A stretch of 21,097 nt of DNA. Source: a virus. The position numbers and the translations under genes were made by a program. Under the pieces are notes generated by a model. That model was not told the origin of the DNA. It saw only the letters and a program-made list of their open reading frames with translations, and did no database searches. This document shows positions 7,305-14,591 of the stretch, piece after piece. The stretch is from IMG/VR virus record IMGVR_UViG_3300002144_000188, positions 1 through 21,097 of that record; one strand, written 5' to 3'. How positions within the stretch are numbered: position 1 is the stretch's first letter; every line of letters begins with the position of its first letter.

Positions 7305-7343
7305 ATATTAACACAGCTTTTGGGCTGTGTCAAGTATTAAATT
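7305..7343 (-). promoter_or_regulatory. Sigma70-like promoter for nrdB with hairpin in the spacer
   Basis: TTGACA (7328-7333) and TAATAT (7305-7310) are separated by exactly 17 bases on the minus strand. Arms ACACAGC (7311-7317) and GCTGTGT (7324-7330) form a 7-bp inverted repeat that fills the spacer and runs into the -35. The 16 bases at 7328-7343 (tgtcaagtattaaatt on the plus strand) are identical to 12836-12851 at another early promoter. It partly overlaps the nrdA stop. Confidence 0.82.
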
Positions 7344-9634
7344 GTGCAGCTTTCGCAGGCTTCATCTTCACTAAGTTCTGGCAATTCTTCAGTTGCCATC
7401 ATTTTACTAACATCAATCTCACCTTGTCCGTCATTAGTGTTAAAATAGTAAAGTTGCTTGCCGCCGTACTGATAAAACATAATCATGTGCTGTAGCATAA
7501 CACTCATAGGAATCTTTTCATCTTCGAAGTAGATAGGATTGTAACTGGTGTTTACACTAATGCCCTGATCGATATATTTCTGTAGTACAGCCATAATCTT
7601 CAAATAGCCTTCTGGGCTGCGATGTTCCCATAGCAAGTCGTATTTGTTTTTAAGACGCTTGAACTCCGGTACTACTTGTTTTAGAACACCGTGCTTTGAT
7701 TGCTTAACACTGATAAGGCTGCGTGGCGGCTCAATACCGTTTGTGGCATTGGCAATCTGTGCGCTTGTCTCGCTTGGCATAAGTGCCATTAGTGTGCTGT
7801 TGCGAATGCCTGTTGCTTTAAGTTGCTCACGCAACCCTGCCCAGTCCATACGCTCAACGTGAGGAATAAGTTCGTCTACATTCTTCTTGTATGTTTGGTT
7901 TGGTGTAATACCATAACCATATTTGGTTTCCATATTACCACTAGGTGCTCCTTTTTCAACTGCTAAGTCAGCACTTGCCTTGATCAAGTAGTAGCTCCAT
8001 GCTTCTGCCCATTCATCAACTAATGCTAATCCTTCGCTATCAATGTCCTGATAAGTTAACCCGTTTTTAGCTAACCAGTATGCAAAGTTAATAATACCGA
8101 CGCCTAAAGGACGTCGCTTCTCTGTACTAAGACGTGCTGCTAATACTGGATAGTGTTGATAATCTAGTAGTGCATCAAGACCGCGTACTGCTAAACGACA
8201 TACACGTTCAAAGTCTGTTGTAGTACGTATGTTGCCCCAGTTAATAGCACTCAAGGTGCAAAGACTAATTTCACCCTCTGGGTCGTTCAAGTCTTTTAGT
8301 GGCTTAGTTGGCAACGTAATCTCTGCACACAAGTTTGATTGTCTAATAGGAGCAAGTGATGGAATAAAACTACCGTGATCGTTTGCATTGTCTACGTTCT
8401 GTAGATATATACGACCTGTGTTTTTACGCTCTTCCATAAATGCACTAAACAAATCACTTGCCTTAATTGTTTTTTTACGGATCTGTGTATTGCGCTCTGC
8501 TGTTTCGTAAAGCTCGCGGAACAGATCTTGATCAGCAAAGAAAGCATCGTACAGTCCCGGTACGTCTTTTGGACTAAACAGTGTGATGTCGCTACCTGTG
8601 ATCAAACGCTCATACATTAGTTTATTAAACTGTACACCGTAGTCCATATGGCGTACACGATTTTCTTCTGTGCCTTTGTTGTTCTTTAGTACCAACATGT
8701 CTTCTACTTCTAAATGCCACGCTGGGTAATAGATAGTTGCTGCGCCGCCACGTACACCACCTTGGCTACATGATTTAACTGCTGCTTGGAACATCTTATA
8801 GAAAGGAATGATGCCTGTATGATAAGCATCGCCGTTGCGCACTGGCGAACCAATGGCCCGAATTTTGCCTCCGCCGATTCCGATACCCGCTTTTTGTGAA
8901 ACGTATTTTACAATAGCACTTGTAGTTGCATTGATACTATCAAGACTGTCGTCTGCTTCAATTAATACGCAACTACTAAATTGACGTTGTGATGTTCTTA
9001 CACCAGCCATAACGGGAGTAGGCAGGCTGATGTCGTGTAGACTAATTGCATCGTAATATTCTTTAATCCAGTTTAGCCTTGTGTCTGCTGGATAACTTTG
9101 AAATAGTGTTGCGGCGATGAGAATATAACACATTTGCGGTGTTTCAAATATTTCACCACTAACACGGTTCTGTACTAGATACTTTCCGCGTAGTTGCTCC
9201 ATTGCAACATATGTCAAATTTTCATCACGATCGTGTCTTACAAAACTATCGATACGTGCCCATTCTTCGTCAGTATAATAAGTGATAAGTTCAGGATCAT
9301 AAAAGCCGCGCTCGATGTTTAGTTCAACTAATTCCTTAACTGTAAACGGACTGTATTCGCCGTATACTTCTTTGCGTAGTGCATAGTTAATTAGCCTGCC
9401 GCCTACGTATTGATAGTTAGGGGTTTCTTCTGAGATAAGATCTGCTGCTGCTTTGATTAAAGTTTCTTGAATTTCTTTTGTTGTTATACCGCTGTAAAAC
9501 TGGATTTGACTTTTAATTTCTACTTCGCTTGGGCTAACTCCTGTGATGTTTTCGCAAGCATGAAACACTACTTTGTGTAATTTTTCAATGTCTAACGTTT
9601 CTTTTTTCCCAGTGCGCTTAGTAACTTGAGTCAT
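7337..9634 (-). CDS. nrdA: Ribonucleotide reductase class Ia, alpha subunit
   Basis: The 765-residue catalytic subunit. An ATP-cone-like N-terminus spans about residues 3-92 (VTKRTGKKETLDIEKLH). Active-site cysteines are present: Cys222 (QFSSCVLIE), Cys436 with Glu438 in SNLCAEI, and Cys459 (ISLCTLSAINWGN). The radical-transfer tyrosine pair lies in KQLYYFNT. The extreme C-terminus CESCTI provides the shuttle cysteines 760 and 763 that glutaredoxin reduces. The length matches bacterial NrdA. It makes dNDPs with NrdB from the next gene. AAGG lies upstream of the ATG. The gene is intact, with no intron. It follows the conserved unknown at 9670 with a 35-base gap holding an AATAAATA string. Confidence 0.97.
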   Translation of the reverse strand: MTQVTKRTGKKETLDIEKLHKVVFHACENITGVSPSEVEIKSQIQFYSGITTKEIQETLIKAAADLISEETPNYQYVGGRLINYALRKEVYGEYSPFTVKELVELNIERGFYDPELITYYTDEEWARIDSFVRHDRDENLTYVAMEQLRGKYLVQNRVSGEIFETPQMCYILIAATLFQSYPADTRLNWIKEYYDAISLHDISLPTPVMAGVRTSQRQFSSCVLIEADDSLDSINATTSAIVKYVSQKAGIGIGGGKIRAIGSPVRNGDAYHTGIIPFYKMFQAAVKSCSQGGVRGGAATIYYPAWHLEVEDMLVLKNNKGTEENRVRHMDYGVQFNKLMYERLITGSDITLFSPKDVPGLYDAFFADQDLFRELYETAERNTQIRKKTIKASDLFSAFMEERKNTGRIYLQNVDNANDHGSFIPSLAPIRQSNLCAEITLPTKPLKDLNDPEGEISLCTLSAINWGNIRTTTDFERVCRLAVRGLDALLDYQHYPVLAARLSTEKRRPLGVGIINFAYWLAKNGLTYQDIDSEGLALVDEWAEAWSYYLIKASADLAVEKGAPSGNMETKYGYGITPNQTYKKNVDELIPHVERMDWAGLREQLKATGIRNSTLMALMPSETSAQIANATNGIEPPRSLISVKQSKHGVLKQVVPEFKRLKNKYDLLWEHRSPEGYLKIMAVLQKYIDQGISVNTSYNPIYFEDEKIPMSVMLQHMIMFYQYGGKQLYYFNTNDGQGEIDVSKMMATEELPELSEDEACESCTI

Positions 9635-9674
9635 ATTTTTTTTCCTTGTGTCAATTATTGATGAAATATTTATT
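9635..9674 (-). promoter_or_regulatory. Short intergenic region before nrdA with AATAAATA
   Basis: On the minus strand AATAAATA (9667-9674) overlaps the stop of the upstream gene and lies 32 bases before the nrdA ATG, with AAGG as the ribosome site. It resembles a late box, which would be unexpected for nrdA, so it may be chance AT-richness. A TTGACA here is too close to the start to be a -35. Confidence 0.3.
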
Positions 9675-10095
9675 GAAGATGAGGCATCGAGAAGCGCATT
9701 TCGAGTGCTAAAGACCCTGGAAGATCTTGTTCTAAAATTGCGCAGTCAACGTCATAACCAACTACTTTTCCGTTTACATACAGCAAGTACTTTGTTTCAA
9801 AAGTCTCTTTGTCTTGTGTAATATGTATCTCGAAGTCATCTCGGGAAAAGCGGTCAGTTAATTGTAAGGTGTAACAAATTGCAAGTATTTTAACAAACTC
9901 ACAAAATTTATTTTCTTGGATTAATTCCCACGGAGTCGGCCACATCGATCGATCATAAGGATCGGCAGCAAACCTAGTAAAAGGCGCTGTACTAAAGAAT
10001 TCAATTGTATCTTGAATTGGATCTTTAGAGTCTTCTAAGTGCTTTCGAAACTCGCCCCAAAGCACTAATCTTTCTTCGTATTTTTTTTCAAACAT
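9670..10095 (-). CDS. Conserved phage protein, unknown function
   Basis: A 141-residue soluble protein. The N-terminal part is helical and charged (MFEKKYEERLVLWGEFRKHL). The central block has MWPTPWELI followed by FCEFVKILAICYTLQLT (near residues 51-80), the most conserved-looking segment. The C-terminal half is beta-like (YLLYVNGKVVGYD). From memory, proteins with this WPTPWELI signature are common in marine T4-like phages, near tail or nrd genes and without a function. No catalytic motif is visible. The ribosome site is weak, and the start lies six bases from the tail-spike stop, which suggests translational coupling. Confidence 0.8.
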   Translation of the reverse strand: MFEKKYEERLVLWGEFRKHLEDSKDPIQDTIEFFSTAPFTRFAADPYDRSMWPTPWELIQENKFCEFVKILAICYTLQLTDRFSRDDFEIHITQDKETFETKYLLYVNGKVVGYDVDCAILEQDLPGSLALEMRFSMPHLQ

Positions 10096-10101
10096 GTTTC
10101 A

Positions 10102-11721
10102 TTATGATTTGTATTTCACGGTGTATATAAACTCTGCGTCGTCGTTACTAGTTGAGTTTAACACCATAATGGCCACTGTGTCAACCACTGTGTCATTATT
10201 TTCATCATAATTTTGTGCTGTAAATTTTAAATTGCTACTGTAAAAACTATCACCAGTAAATTCGTAGTCATCTGACAGATTGTATGTATTATTTACTGGA
10301 TCGACTACTAAGGTTATCTTGCCTGAACGCATAGCAACTGCTTGATTACTTCTGTACATATAATCAATCTCGTAGCCTTTGCCGTATCCTGTTGCTGGTA
10401 GTTTGAATAGTTTTGTTGGCTCACCATATTCTGTGAGGTTGAGTTTATGCGAGTGATTAAACGTGGTTATCGTCCCACCAATAACTTCTGCCACATAAGG
10501 AACATTAAATAGAAAGACTGAATCATATCCTAATAATTCTGATCTTTCGAAGTAATCGTTTGTACTGTAGTTGCCTTGATCGTTAAATTGTATTATTGGA
10601 TATTGATTATTATCAGCAGTGCCGCCGTCGTTGCCTACATTATAAAATTTATTTGAATCGCTAACATTATTTAGGCCGTTGTATACAAATATAGCAGTTT
10701 GCATTACATTGTCAAACACTGAGCTAGATATAGTATTATTCTTTGGACCAGTTAACTGTCCGCTAGTACCAAGCAATGTATTCTCACCAAATATAAATCC
10801 AGATGATACTTCTGCAACAGTAATTCTGTTCCATATATTGTTAACGATATCGTCATCTGAGGTTACTGCATAACTGAAGTTAGTTATTTTAACGTCTTCA
10901 AATACATTGTCTTGACAAGTGACTGCCGTACTCAAACTACCTAATTGAATTGCACTATTTACTGCATTAGCAGCATTGCCCATTTGCCAGTTGCCCTGAA
11001 GCAAAATGTTTTTAAACACACTATTTTTACAACTCTGTAAAACTAACGCTGCAAATCCAATTGTTCGTATCGTAATACCAGTGATCTCAATGTTTCTTGC
11101 TTGATTTAATGTAGTACTATTGCTATCATTTGCATAAACACCAGGTGTGCTTGTTTCGTTTACTGTCTGGAAAGCAGCAAAGGAGCCTGATGTAATAATT
11201 ATAGTTTTATCAGCGCCGGCTCCGCGAAGTTTAACAAAAGGCGGTAGATAAATTGTACTTGAAATTAAATACTCACCTGGTTCAATAATAAGCTCTACTC
11301 TTGTTTGAGAAACGCCCTTGTTTGCTGGATTTAGATATAGCTGATCAATTGCTCTCTGTAGTGCAGCCGTTTGATTAGTTCCGTCGCCTGCGGCTCCGAA
11401 AGAACGAATACTAACTCTATCATCTAACCTGTCTTGTAATGTTCGAAGGATAGGACTATTTGGAGTCTCACCAGTTACAATGTATCCGTCTGCACCCTTG
11501 TAAGAATATGTATCTGCAAACTCAAACAAGTTGTCATGTTCACTTAATAATTTTGTGTTACCTACGTAAGGTGATCCTTCGGAAACACTACCGTTACCGA
11601 TGTACAACTCTTGTGTATCTACTGCCCACCCCAATTCGCCACTTGCTAATTGTGGTAACCCTGAACCTTGATTCTTGCGTCCTCTACGGATTTGTATTCG
11701 GCTAATGCTGACTACGGCCAT
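10102..11721 (-). CDS. Tail spike / fibre protein with pectate-lyase-like beta-helix
   Basis: A 539-residue protein. Residues 7-60 (RIQIRRGRKNQGSGLPQLAS, then GELGWAVDTQELYIGNG) match the small N-terminal domain found on many phage receptor-binding proteins. At residue 103 a pectate-lyase-3-type beta-helix begins (VSIRSFGAAGDGTNQTAALQ), continuing with EPGEYLISSTIYLPP and repeated short strand/turn units to about residue 400. The C-terminal 110 residues look like a separate beta domain. I infer a host-surface polysaccharide-binding or degrading spike; enzymatic residues cannot be picked out. AGGAG precedes the ATG and a GCTAAATA late-like box lies about 25 bases upstream, although an early operon also reads into it. 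Confidence 0.85.
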   Translation of the reverse strand: MAVVSISRIQIRRGRKNQGSGLPQLASGELGWAVDTQELYIGNGSVSEGSPYVGNTKLLSEHDNLFEFADTYSYKGADGYIVTGETPNSPILRTLQDRLDDRVSIRSFGAAGDGTNQTAALQRAIDQLYLNPANKGVSQTRVELIIEPGEYLISSTIYLPPFVKLRGAGADKTIIITSGSFAAFQTVNETSTPGVYANDSNSTTLNQARNIEITGITIRTIGFAALVLQSCKNSVFKNILLQGNWQMGNAANAVNSAIQLGSLSTAVTCQDNVFEDVKITNFSYAVTSDDDIVNNIWNRITVAEVSSGFIFGENTLLGTSGQLTGPKNNTISSSVFDNVMQTAIFVYNGLNNVSDSNKFYNVGNDGGTADNNQYPIIQFNDQGNYSTNDYFERSELLGYDSVFLFNVPYVAEVIGGTITTFNHSHKLNLTEYGEPTKLFKLPATGYGKGYEIDYMYRSNQAVAMRSGKITLVVDPVNNTYNLSDDYEFTGDSFYSSNLKFTAQNYDENNDTVVDTVAIMVLNSTSNDDAEFIYTVKYKS

Positions 11722-11746
11722 GCTAAACTCCTAACATTATTTGTAG

Positions 11747-11754
11747 TATTTAGC
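11747..11754 (-). promoter_or_regulatory. Possible late promoter box GCTAAATA before the tail spike
   Basis: GCTAAATA followed by CTACAAATAAT on the minus strand, about 25 bases from the tail-spike ATG and overlapping the nuclease stop. It differs from NATAAATA at one position. It would let the spike be made late although it lies inside an early-type operon. Confidence 0.45.
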
Positions 11755-12454
11755 CGTTCTGTTCGTAGTATGTATAAACCCTATTGTACCACTCATTACG
11801 CCACTCATCATACTCATGTGGCCACAAATCGAATTGCTGATACGTTTCTCCACCTAATGCCATGCCATCGTCGCCTCTACTACACATAAAGATATGCCCT
11901 TCGCGTATATTAGTTCCAAACATTGCATTATGTGCTTCTGCATATGCTACTAGCTGTAGGAAGTAATTCTGTACATACTCTAATTTCTTAGGCTTATTAG
12001 TTTGCTTGAAGTCAAGAATGCAAGGTTGGCCTTTGTACTGTCCAACTAAGTCAGTAGTACCTGCATACATCTGCGGAACATAAAGAGCAACTTCGCTGCC
12101 CCAGATTTCATCAACATGTACCATTGCATTATCACGCACCTGAACTGCCATTGCGTGTGCTTTGATTGCAAAAGGATTGCCGCCTGGAGTAGGCCAGTCG
12201 CCTGTATCTACGTAGTCTTCAAGATACTTGTGCATCCTTGTTCCTACACCAGCAGCTTCTGTTGTAATTTCTCGTGCTTTAGTTTCACCTACTCGTTTAC
12301 GCCATGCTATAAGTCCGGTCTTGTCGCTAGTAGCGTCAAGAATAGTAGTAACACTTGCAACAGCGTTACCATCAGGTGTCATGTATTTGCGTTTGCCGTC
12401 TACTTCTTTGCGTGATATAGGTTGATAATCGTATTTTTTAGTTATTAGACTCAT
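11750..12454 (-). CDS. PD-(D/E)XK superfamily nuclease (RecB/MGME1-like)
   Basis: A 234-residue protein with the core motifs of this nuclease fold: GTRMHKYLED (His75) near residue 71, a glutamate in GSEVALYVPQ (Glu121), YAGTTDLVG (Asp135), ILDFKQ (Asp148 and Lys150, the D-x-K pair), and QLVAYAEAH (Gln167, the RecB-type QxxxY motif). It probably degrades or processes DNA as a Mg-dependent exonuclease in phage replication or recombination. Only single cysteines are present, so there is no Cas4/AddB-type Fe-S cluster. The start lies inside the end of the NfU gene, a 17-base overlap, implying coupled translation. Confidence 0.88.
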   Translation of the reverse strand: MSLITKKYDYQPISRKEVDGKRKYMTPDGNAVASVTTILDATSDKTGLIAWRKRVGETKAREITTEAAGVGTRMHKYLEDYVDTGDWPTPGGNPFAIKAHAMAVQVRDNAMVHVDEIWGSEVALYVPQMYAGTTDLVGQYKGQPCILDFKQTNKPKKLEYVQNYFLQLVAYAEAHNAMFGTNIREGHIFMCSRGDDGMALGGETYQQFDLWPHEYDEWRNEWYNRVYTYYEQNG

Positions 12455-12791
12455 CTCGATCCTCCGTTATATTTTCCGCTTCCCACGCAGCTTGGCCAAA
12501 TGGGTCATTATTCATATAGTAAGGGTCTACATCTGAGAACGGATCATCAATGCCTTCAACTGCTGTTACTTCAGGAATTAATTGTGTCATCATTTGTTCT
12601 ATGCCATGCTTGAGTGTAGCAGTACTACCAGCACATCCCGAACATGCTCCGCTTAGTTCTACTATTACAACCCCAAGTTCAAAGCTAACAAAGTTAACTT
12701 GGCCACCGTGCTGTGCTACTGATGGTGCTACATATTGTTCCATCACTTCTGTAATGTGTTTAACTATTTCTTCGTACGATCGTTCAGTCAT
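12438..12791 (-). CDS. NfU/NifU C-terminal domain Fe-S scaffold protein
   Basis: A 117-residue protein whose first 80 residues are an NFU domain. A helical start (ERSYEEIVKHITEVMEQYVA) is followed by HGGQVNFVSFE, VVIVELSGACSGCAGS (Cys50-x-x-Cys53, the cluster-binding pair), and a helix with ATLKHGIEQMM. The last 35 residues are an acidic tail (DDPFSDVDPYYMNN). NfU proteins hold a [4Fe-4S] cluster at a dimer interface and pass it to apo-enzymes. In a phage it probably supports a host or phage Fe-S enzyme; the client is unknown. It is the first gene after the promoter at 12813-12841, with AGGAG eight bases before the ATG. Confidence 0.93.
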   Translation of the reverse strand: MTERSYEEIVKHITEVMEQYVAPSVAQHGGQVNFVSFELGVVIVELSGACSGCAGSTATLKHGIEQMMTQLIPEVTAVEGIDDPFSDVDPYYMNNDPFGQAAWEAENITEDRDESNN

Positions 12792-12797
12792 AAAAAA

Positions 12798-12851
12798 CTC
12801 CTATTAATGTATATAATAACATCTAATAGGAGCTTTGTCAAGTATTAAATT
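12798..12851 (-). promoter_or_regulatory. Sigma70-like early promoter with perfect 9-bp dyad around the -10
   Basis: TTGACA (12836-12841), a 17-base spacer, then TATTAT (12813-12818). A perfect inverted repeat, CTCCTATTA (12798-12806) and TAATAGGAG (12824-12832), is centred on the -10. Its transcribed arm also supplies the AGGAG ribosome site of the NfU gene. Bases 12836-12851 repeat those at the nrdB promoter. The predicted start of transcription is near 12806. Confidence 0.83.
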
Positions 12852-12855
12852 TTAA

Positions 12856-13113
12856 TTAAAGTTTTGCACCTACATCAGTTGCACTCTTTGCCATATTAGT
12901 TACTGCGGTTGCATCAGCTGCTGTTGCTGCGGCACCGTCTGCGGCTGCGCCTGTGACATCATCAACTTCGCTTTGTTTTAGTTCAATCTTGGTATTGTCA
13001 AAATTAACAACAAGTTCTTTTAATCTTGGATCAGCATCGTATGCAGCTTTGAATACATCAAAAGTAAATTGACCTTTACCTTGATTCTGCATATACTTGT
13101 CTAGCTTCTTCAT
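12856..13113 (-). CDS. Small conserved phage protein, possibly expressed as a -1 frameshift extension
   Basis: From ATG 13113 the product is 85 residues: MKKLDKYMQNQGKGQFTFDV, a short acidic-basic region (KELVVNFDNTKIELKQSEVDD), then an Ala/Asp/Thr-rich tail. No function is recognised. The start is uncertain. The best ribosome-site match, GGAG, lies 14 bases upstream in the loop of a strong hairpin (13119-13141), too far for normal use. The same frame stays open for 28 more sense codons upstream to the nine-A run ending the gene at 13188-13940, so the protein may also be made by frameshifting from that gene. A GTG at 13128 is a further possible start. Confidence 0.72.
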   Translation of the reverse strand: MKKLDKYMQNQGKGQFTFDVFKAAYDADPRLKELVVNFDNTKIELKQSEVDDVTGAAADGAAATAADATAVTNMAKSATDVGAKL

Positions 13114-13118
13114 AGATA

Positions 13119-13141
13119 AAGCGGCCACTCCGGCCGCTTTT
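13119..13141. terminator. Strong GC hairpin, terminator-like or translation-control element
   Basis: AAAGCGGCC and GGCCGCTTT form a perfect 9-bp stem with a 5-base loop. On the plus strand it is followed by five Ts in total, a rho-independent terminator shape, but no plus-strand gene reads into it. On the minus strand the loop is GGAGT and the stem ends four bases before ATG 13113, with a poor T tract. It may be a weak terminator after 13188-13940 or a structure acting on the start at 13113. Confidence 0.6.
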
Positions 13142-13187
13142 TGTTGTCTTAAAATACTAAAGATAGTTTCAGTATCTACTGATTCAA

Positions 13188-13940
13188 TTACTTTAGCTTT
13201 TTTTTTGAGTGTTGTACCGACTCACGCTTTTCACGGCCTGCTTCTGCTTCGCCGCCTGCTGCTGGCTCAGCTGCACCCATGCCGTCATCTACTGGCATCT
13301 CTGCATCCATATCACCGTCAACTGTTGGTTCCATTGCTGCATCGTCCATACCTGGTTCTTCCGCACCCATTGCTTCTGGTGCGTCGCCTTCTCCAGTTAG
13401 TAGACCTACTCCATCAGTTAGTGCTACACGAGTAGTTTCCATCACGCCATACATTGCTTCTAGTGCCGGCTTAACTGCATTAACAAATGCTTCACTTGCT
13501 GCACTGCCCATCTCGTCGCGGATAGCATCAGCTAGTTCTAGCATTGATTCAGTTTGCATTTCAGCAGTGTCTTCCATCCAACCAGTAACTCGATCAACCA
13601 TGTCCTTAGCTGCCATTACTAGTTCTGCACTGTCTTCTGCGCCTTCATTAACTTGCTCAACTGCTTCGTCAATTGCGTCAGCAATAGAATCGCCACGCTC
13701 TAAAATAGCTGCATTTAGCACATCTAAGAACAGTTTATTCTTTTGATAGCCAGGTGACTGAACAGTATCAAAACTTTCTGTAGTTTGGATTTGGCTCATT
13801 GCAGTTCTAATCTTGTTGCGAGCATCTTGTAGCTGTTCAGTTGTAAAACTGTCAACGTTGATCTTTGTGCCGAACTTTTTAGCTAGGCTTTCGTTTAATT
13901 TTGCTGCCGTAACAGGCTTTGTAAATTCTCTAATGTTCAT
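13188..13940 (-). CDS. Acidic head-core or scaffold-like protein
   Basis: A 250-residue protein beginning MNIREFTKPVTAAKLNES, followed by a helical region with an amphipathic block (ESMLELADAIRDEMGSAASE near residues 134-153). From about residue 185 it is very acidic and rich in Met, Ala, Gly and Asp/Glu, then ends abruptly in a basic tail (GREKRESVQHSKKKLK). No enzyme motif is present. Acidic, helical, low-complexity proteins of this kind are typical of prohead cores, and a GATAAATA late box lies about 32 bases upstream, so a prohead-core or internal head role is inferred. The gene ends in nine A bases containing A_AAA_AAG just before the stop, allowing -1 frameshift into the gene at 12856. 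Confidence 0.75.
   Translation of the reverse strand: MNIREFTKPVTAAKLNESLAKKFGTKINVDSFTTEQLQDARNKIRTAMSQIQTTESFDTVQSPGYQKNKLFLDVLNAAILERGDSIADAIDEAVEQVNEGAEDSAELVMAAKDMVDRVTGWMEDTAEMQTESMLELADAIRDEMGSAASEAFVNAVKPALEAMYGVMETTRVALTDGVGLLTGEGDAPEAMGAEEPGMDDAAMEPTVDGDMDAEMPVDDGMGAAEPAAGGEAEAGREKRESVQHSKKKLK
13197..13206 (-). promoter_or_regulatory. Poly-A slippery site (A_AAA_AAG), candidate -1 frameshift
   Basis: Nine As (13198-13206) precede a G on the minus strand. Zero-frame codons read TCA AAA AAA AAG CTA AAG TAA, so the dnaX-type heptamer A_AAA_AAG is in the correct phase. A -1 shift leads into a frame open through 28 codons to ATG 13113 and on to the stop at 12856, giving a 361-residue fusion. 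Poly-A transcript slippage would have the same result. A single-base sequence error is the alternative. Confidence 0.55.
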
Positions 13941-13972
13941 TGTTTCTTCCCGTTAATAGGTATTCTATATTA

Positions 13973-13980
13973 TATTTATC
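13973..13980 (-). promoter_or_regulatory. T4-type late promoter box GATAAATA
   Basis: GATAAATA followed by TAATATAGAATACC on the minus strand, about 32 bases before ATG 13940 and overlapping the stop of the gene upstream. It matches the late NATAAATA pattern and should drive the core-like protein. Confidence 0.7.
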
Positions 13981-14401
13981 ACGAACCAAATATAAACTTG
14001 TCTAAATTATCTCGGATGCGTCTTGTTTCACGAACTGTCATATCTAAACGTATTTCTCTTATTTCTCTAGTAGCACTATCTTTAGTTGTTTTAATAGTGT
14101 TTCTATAAAACATTGCATCTACAAAATGTTTTTGTAATAAAGTGTCGTATGCTAATACTTGTACTGTAATGTTTCTACCTGCTGCTAGATTCTTAGCAAT
14201 AGCAATTGCAGTTGATTTAAACATTGTACGAGCTACTTGTGTATTTTCTTTTGCATCGTAAATCAAATACCCATTAGGACTCTTACGAATTATAATGTGT
14301 TTGATTCTAATACTGTTGCCTTTTGCCACAGGCAATCCGTCATCTTCGAGGCCTTGCTCGATGATTTCTTCTAGATCATTTATTAATTGTTTAGAGTTCA
14401 T
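13979..14401 (-). CDS. Conserved phage protein, unknown function
   Basis: A 140-residue protein with an acidic helical N-terminus (MNSKQLINDLEEIIEQGLED). A beta-like middle (IRIKHIIIRKSPNGYLIYDA near residues 31-50) carries the conserved-looking NTQVARTMFKSTAIAIAKNL. The C-terminus is long, charged and helical, rich in Arg/Glu (TREIREIRLDMTVRETRRIR). From memory, similar proteins recur in marine T4-like phages without a known role. The start overlaps the end of 14391-14591. It lies just upstream of the core-like gene, among short proteins with capsid-targeting-like N-termini, so a head role is possible. Confidence 0.78.
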   Translation of the reverse strand: MNSKQLINDLEEIIEQGLEDDGLPVAKGNSIRIKHIIIRKSPNGYLIYDAKENTQVARTMFKSTAIAIAKNLAAGRNITVQVLAYDTLLQKHFVDAMFYRNTIKTTKDSATREIREIRLDMTVRETRRIRDNLDKFIFGS

Positions 14402-14591
14402 TACGCATCACCATAACATTTCCGTTGTGTAGTACTTTACTTATTACACTCTTTCGAATTAGGTTATTGATAATGACTTGATCTCGCTCAGTGTATGAGC
14501 TGAGGGGAGCCGTATCAAAAGTTTCCAAGAGTTTTTTTTCCTCGTTGGTCATGTATATTTCAAAACTTTTGATCAGCTCGTTTATTTTCAT
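14391..14591 (-). CDS. Small protein with MKINEL N-terminus, unknown
   Basis: A 66-residue protein: MKINELIKSFEIYMTNEEKK, then a helical region, then TERDQVIINNLIRKSVISKV and a beta-like end (HNGNVMVMRNEL). The second half resembles a small winged-helix-like fold by pattern, but no family is recognised. The first residues share the MK-hydrophobic-x-E-hydrophobic pattern of neighbouring proteins; no clear LxE or IxE cleavage site follows in the first 15 residues. The start overlaps the preceding stop by four bases. Confidence 0.72.
   Translation of the reverse strand: MKINELIKSFEIYMTNEEKKLLETFDTAPLSSYTERDQVIINNLIRKSVISKVLHNGNVMVMRNEL

Noticed and set aside
7311-7330. nrdA terminator at the hairpin
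   Set aside because: No T tract follows on the minus strand, and the repeat fits exactly within a consensus promoter spacer.
7277-7333. TTG-initiated 19-codon extension of nrdB
   Set aside because: It would lie in the promoter and hairpin, and AAGGA sits at the right distance from ATG 7276.
13279-13746. 155-codon plus-strand frame
   Set aside because: Serine-rich shadow of the acidic minus-strand core-like gene; no ribosome site or family.
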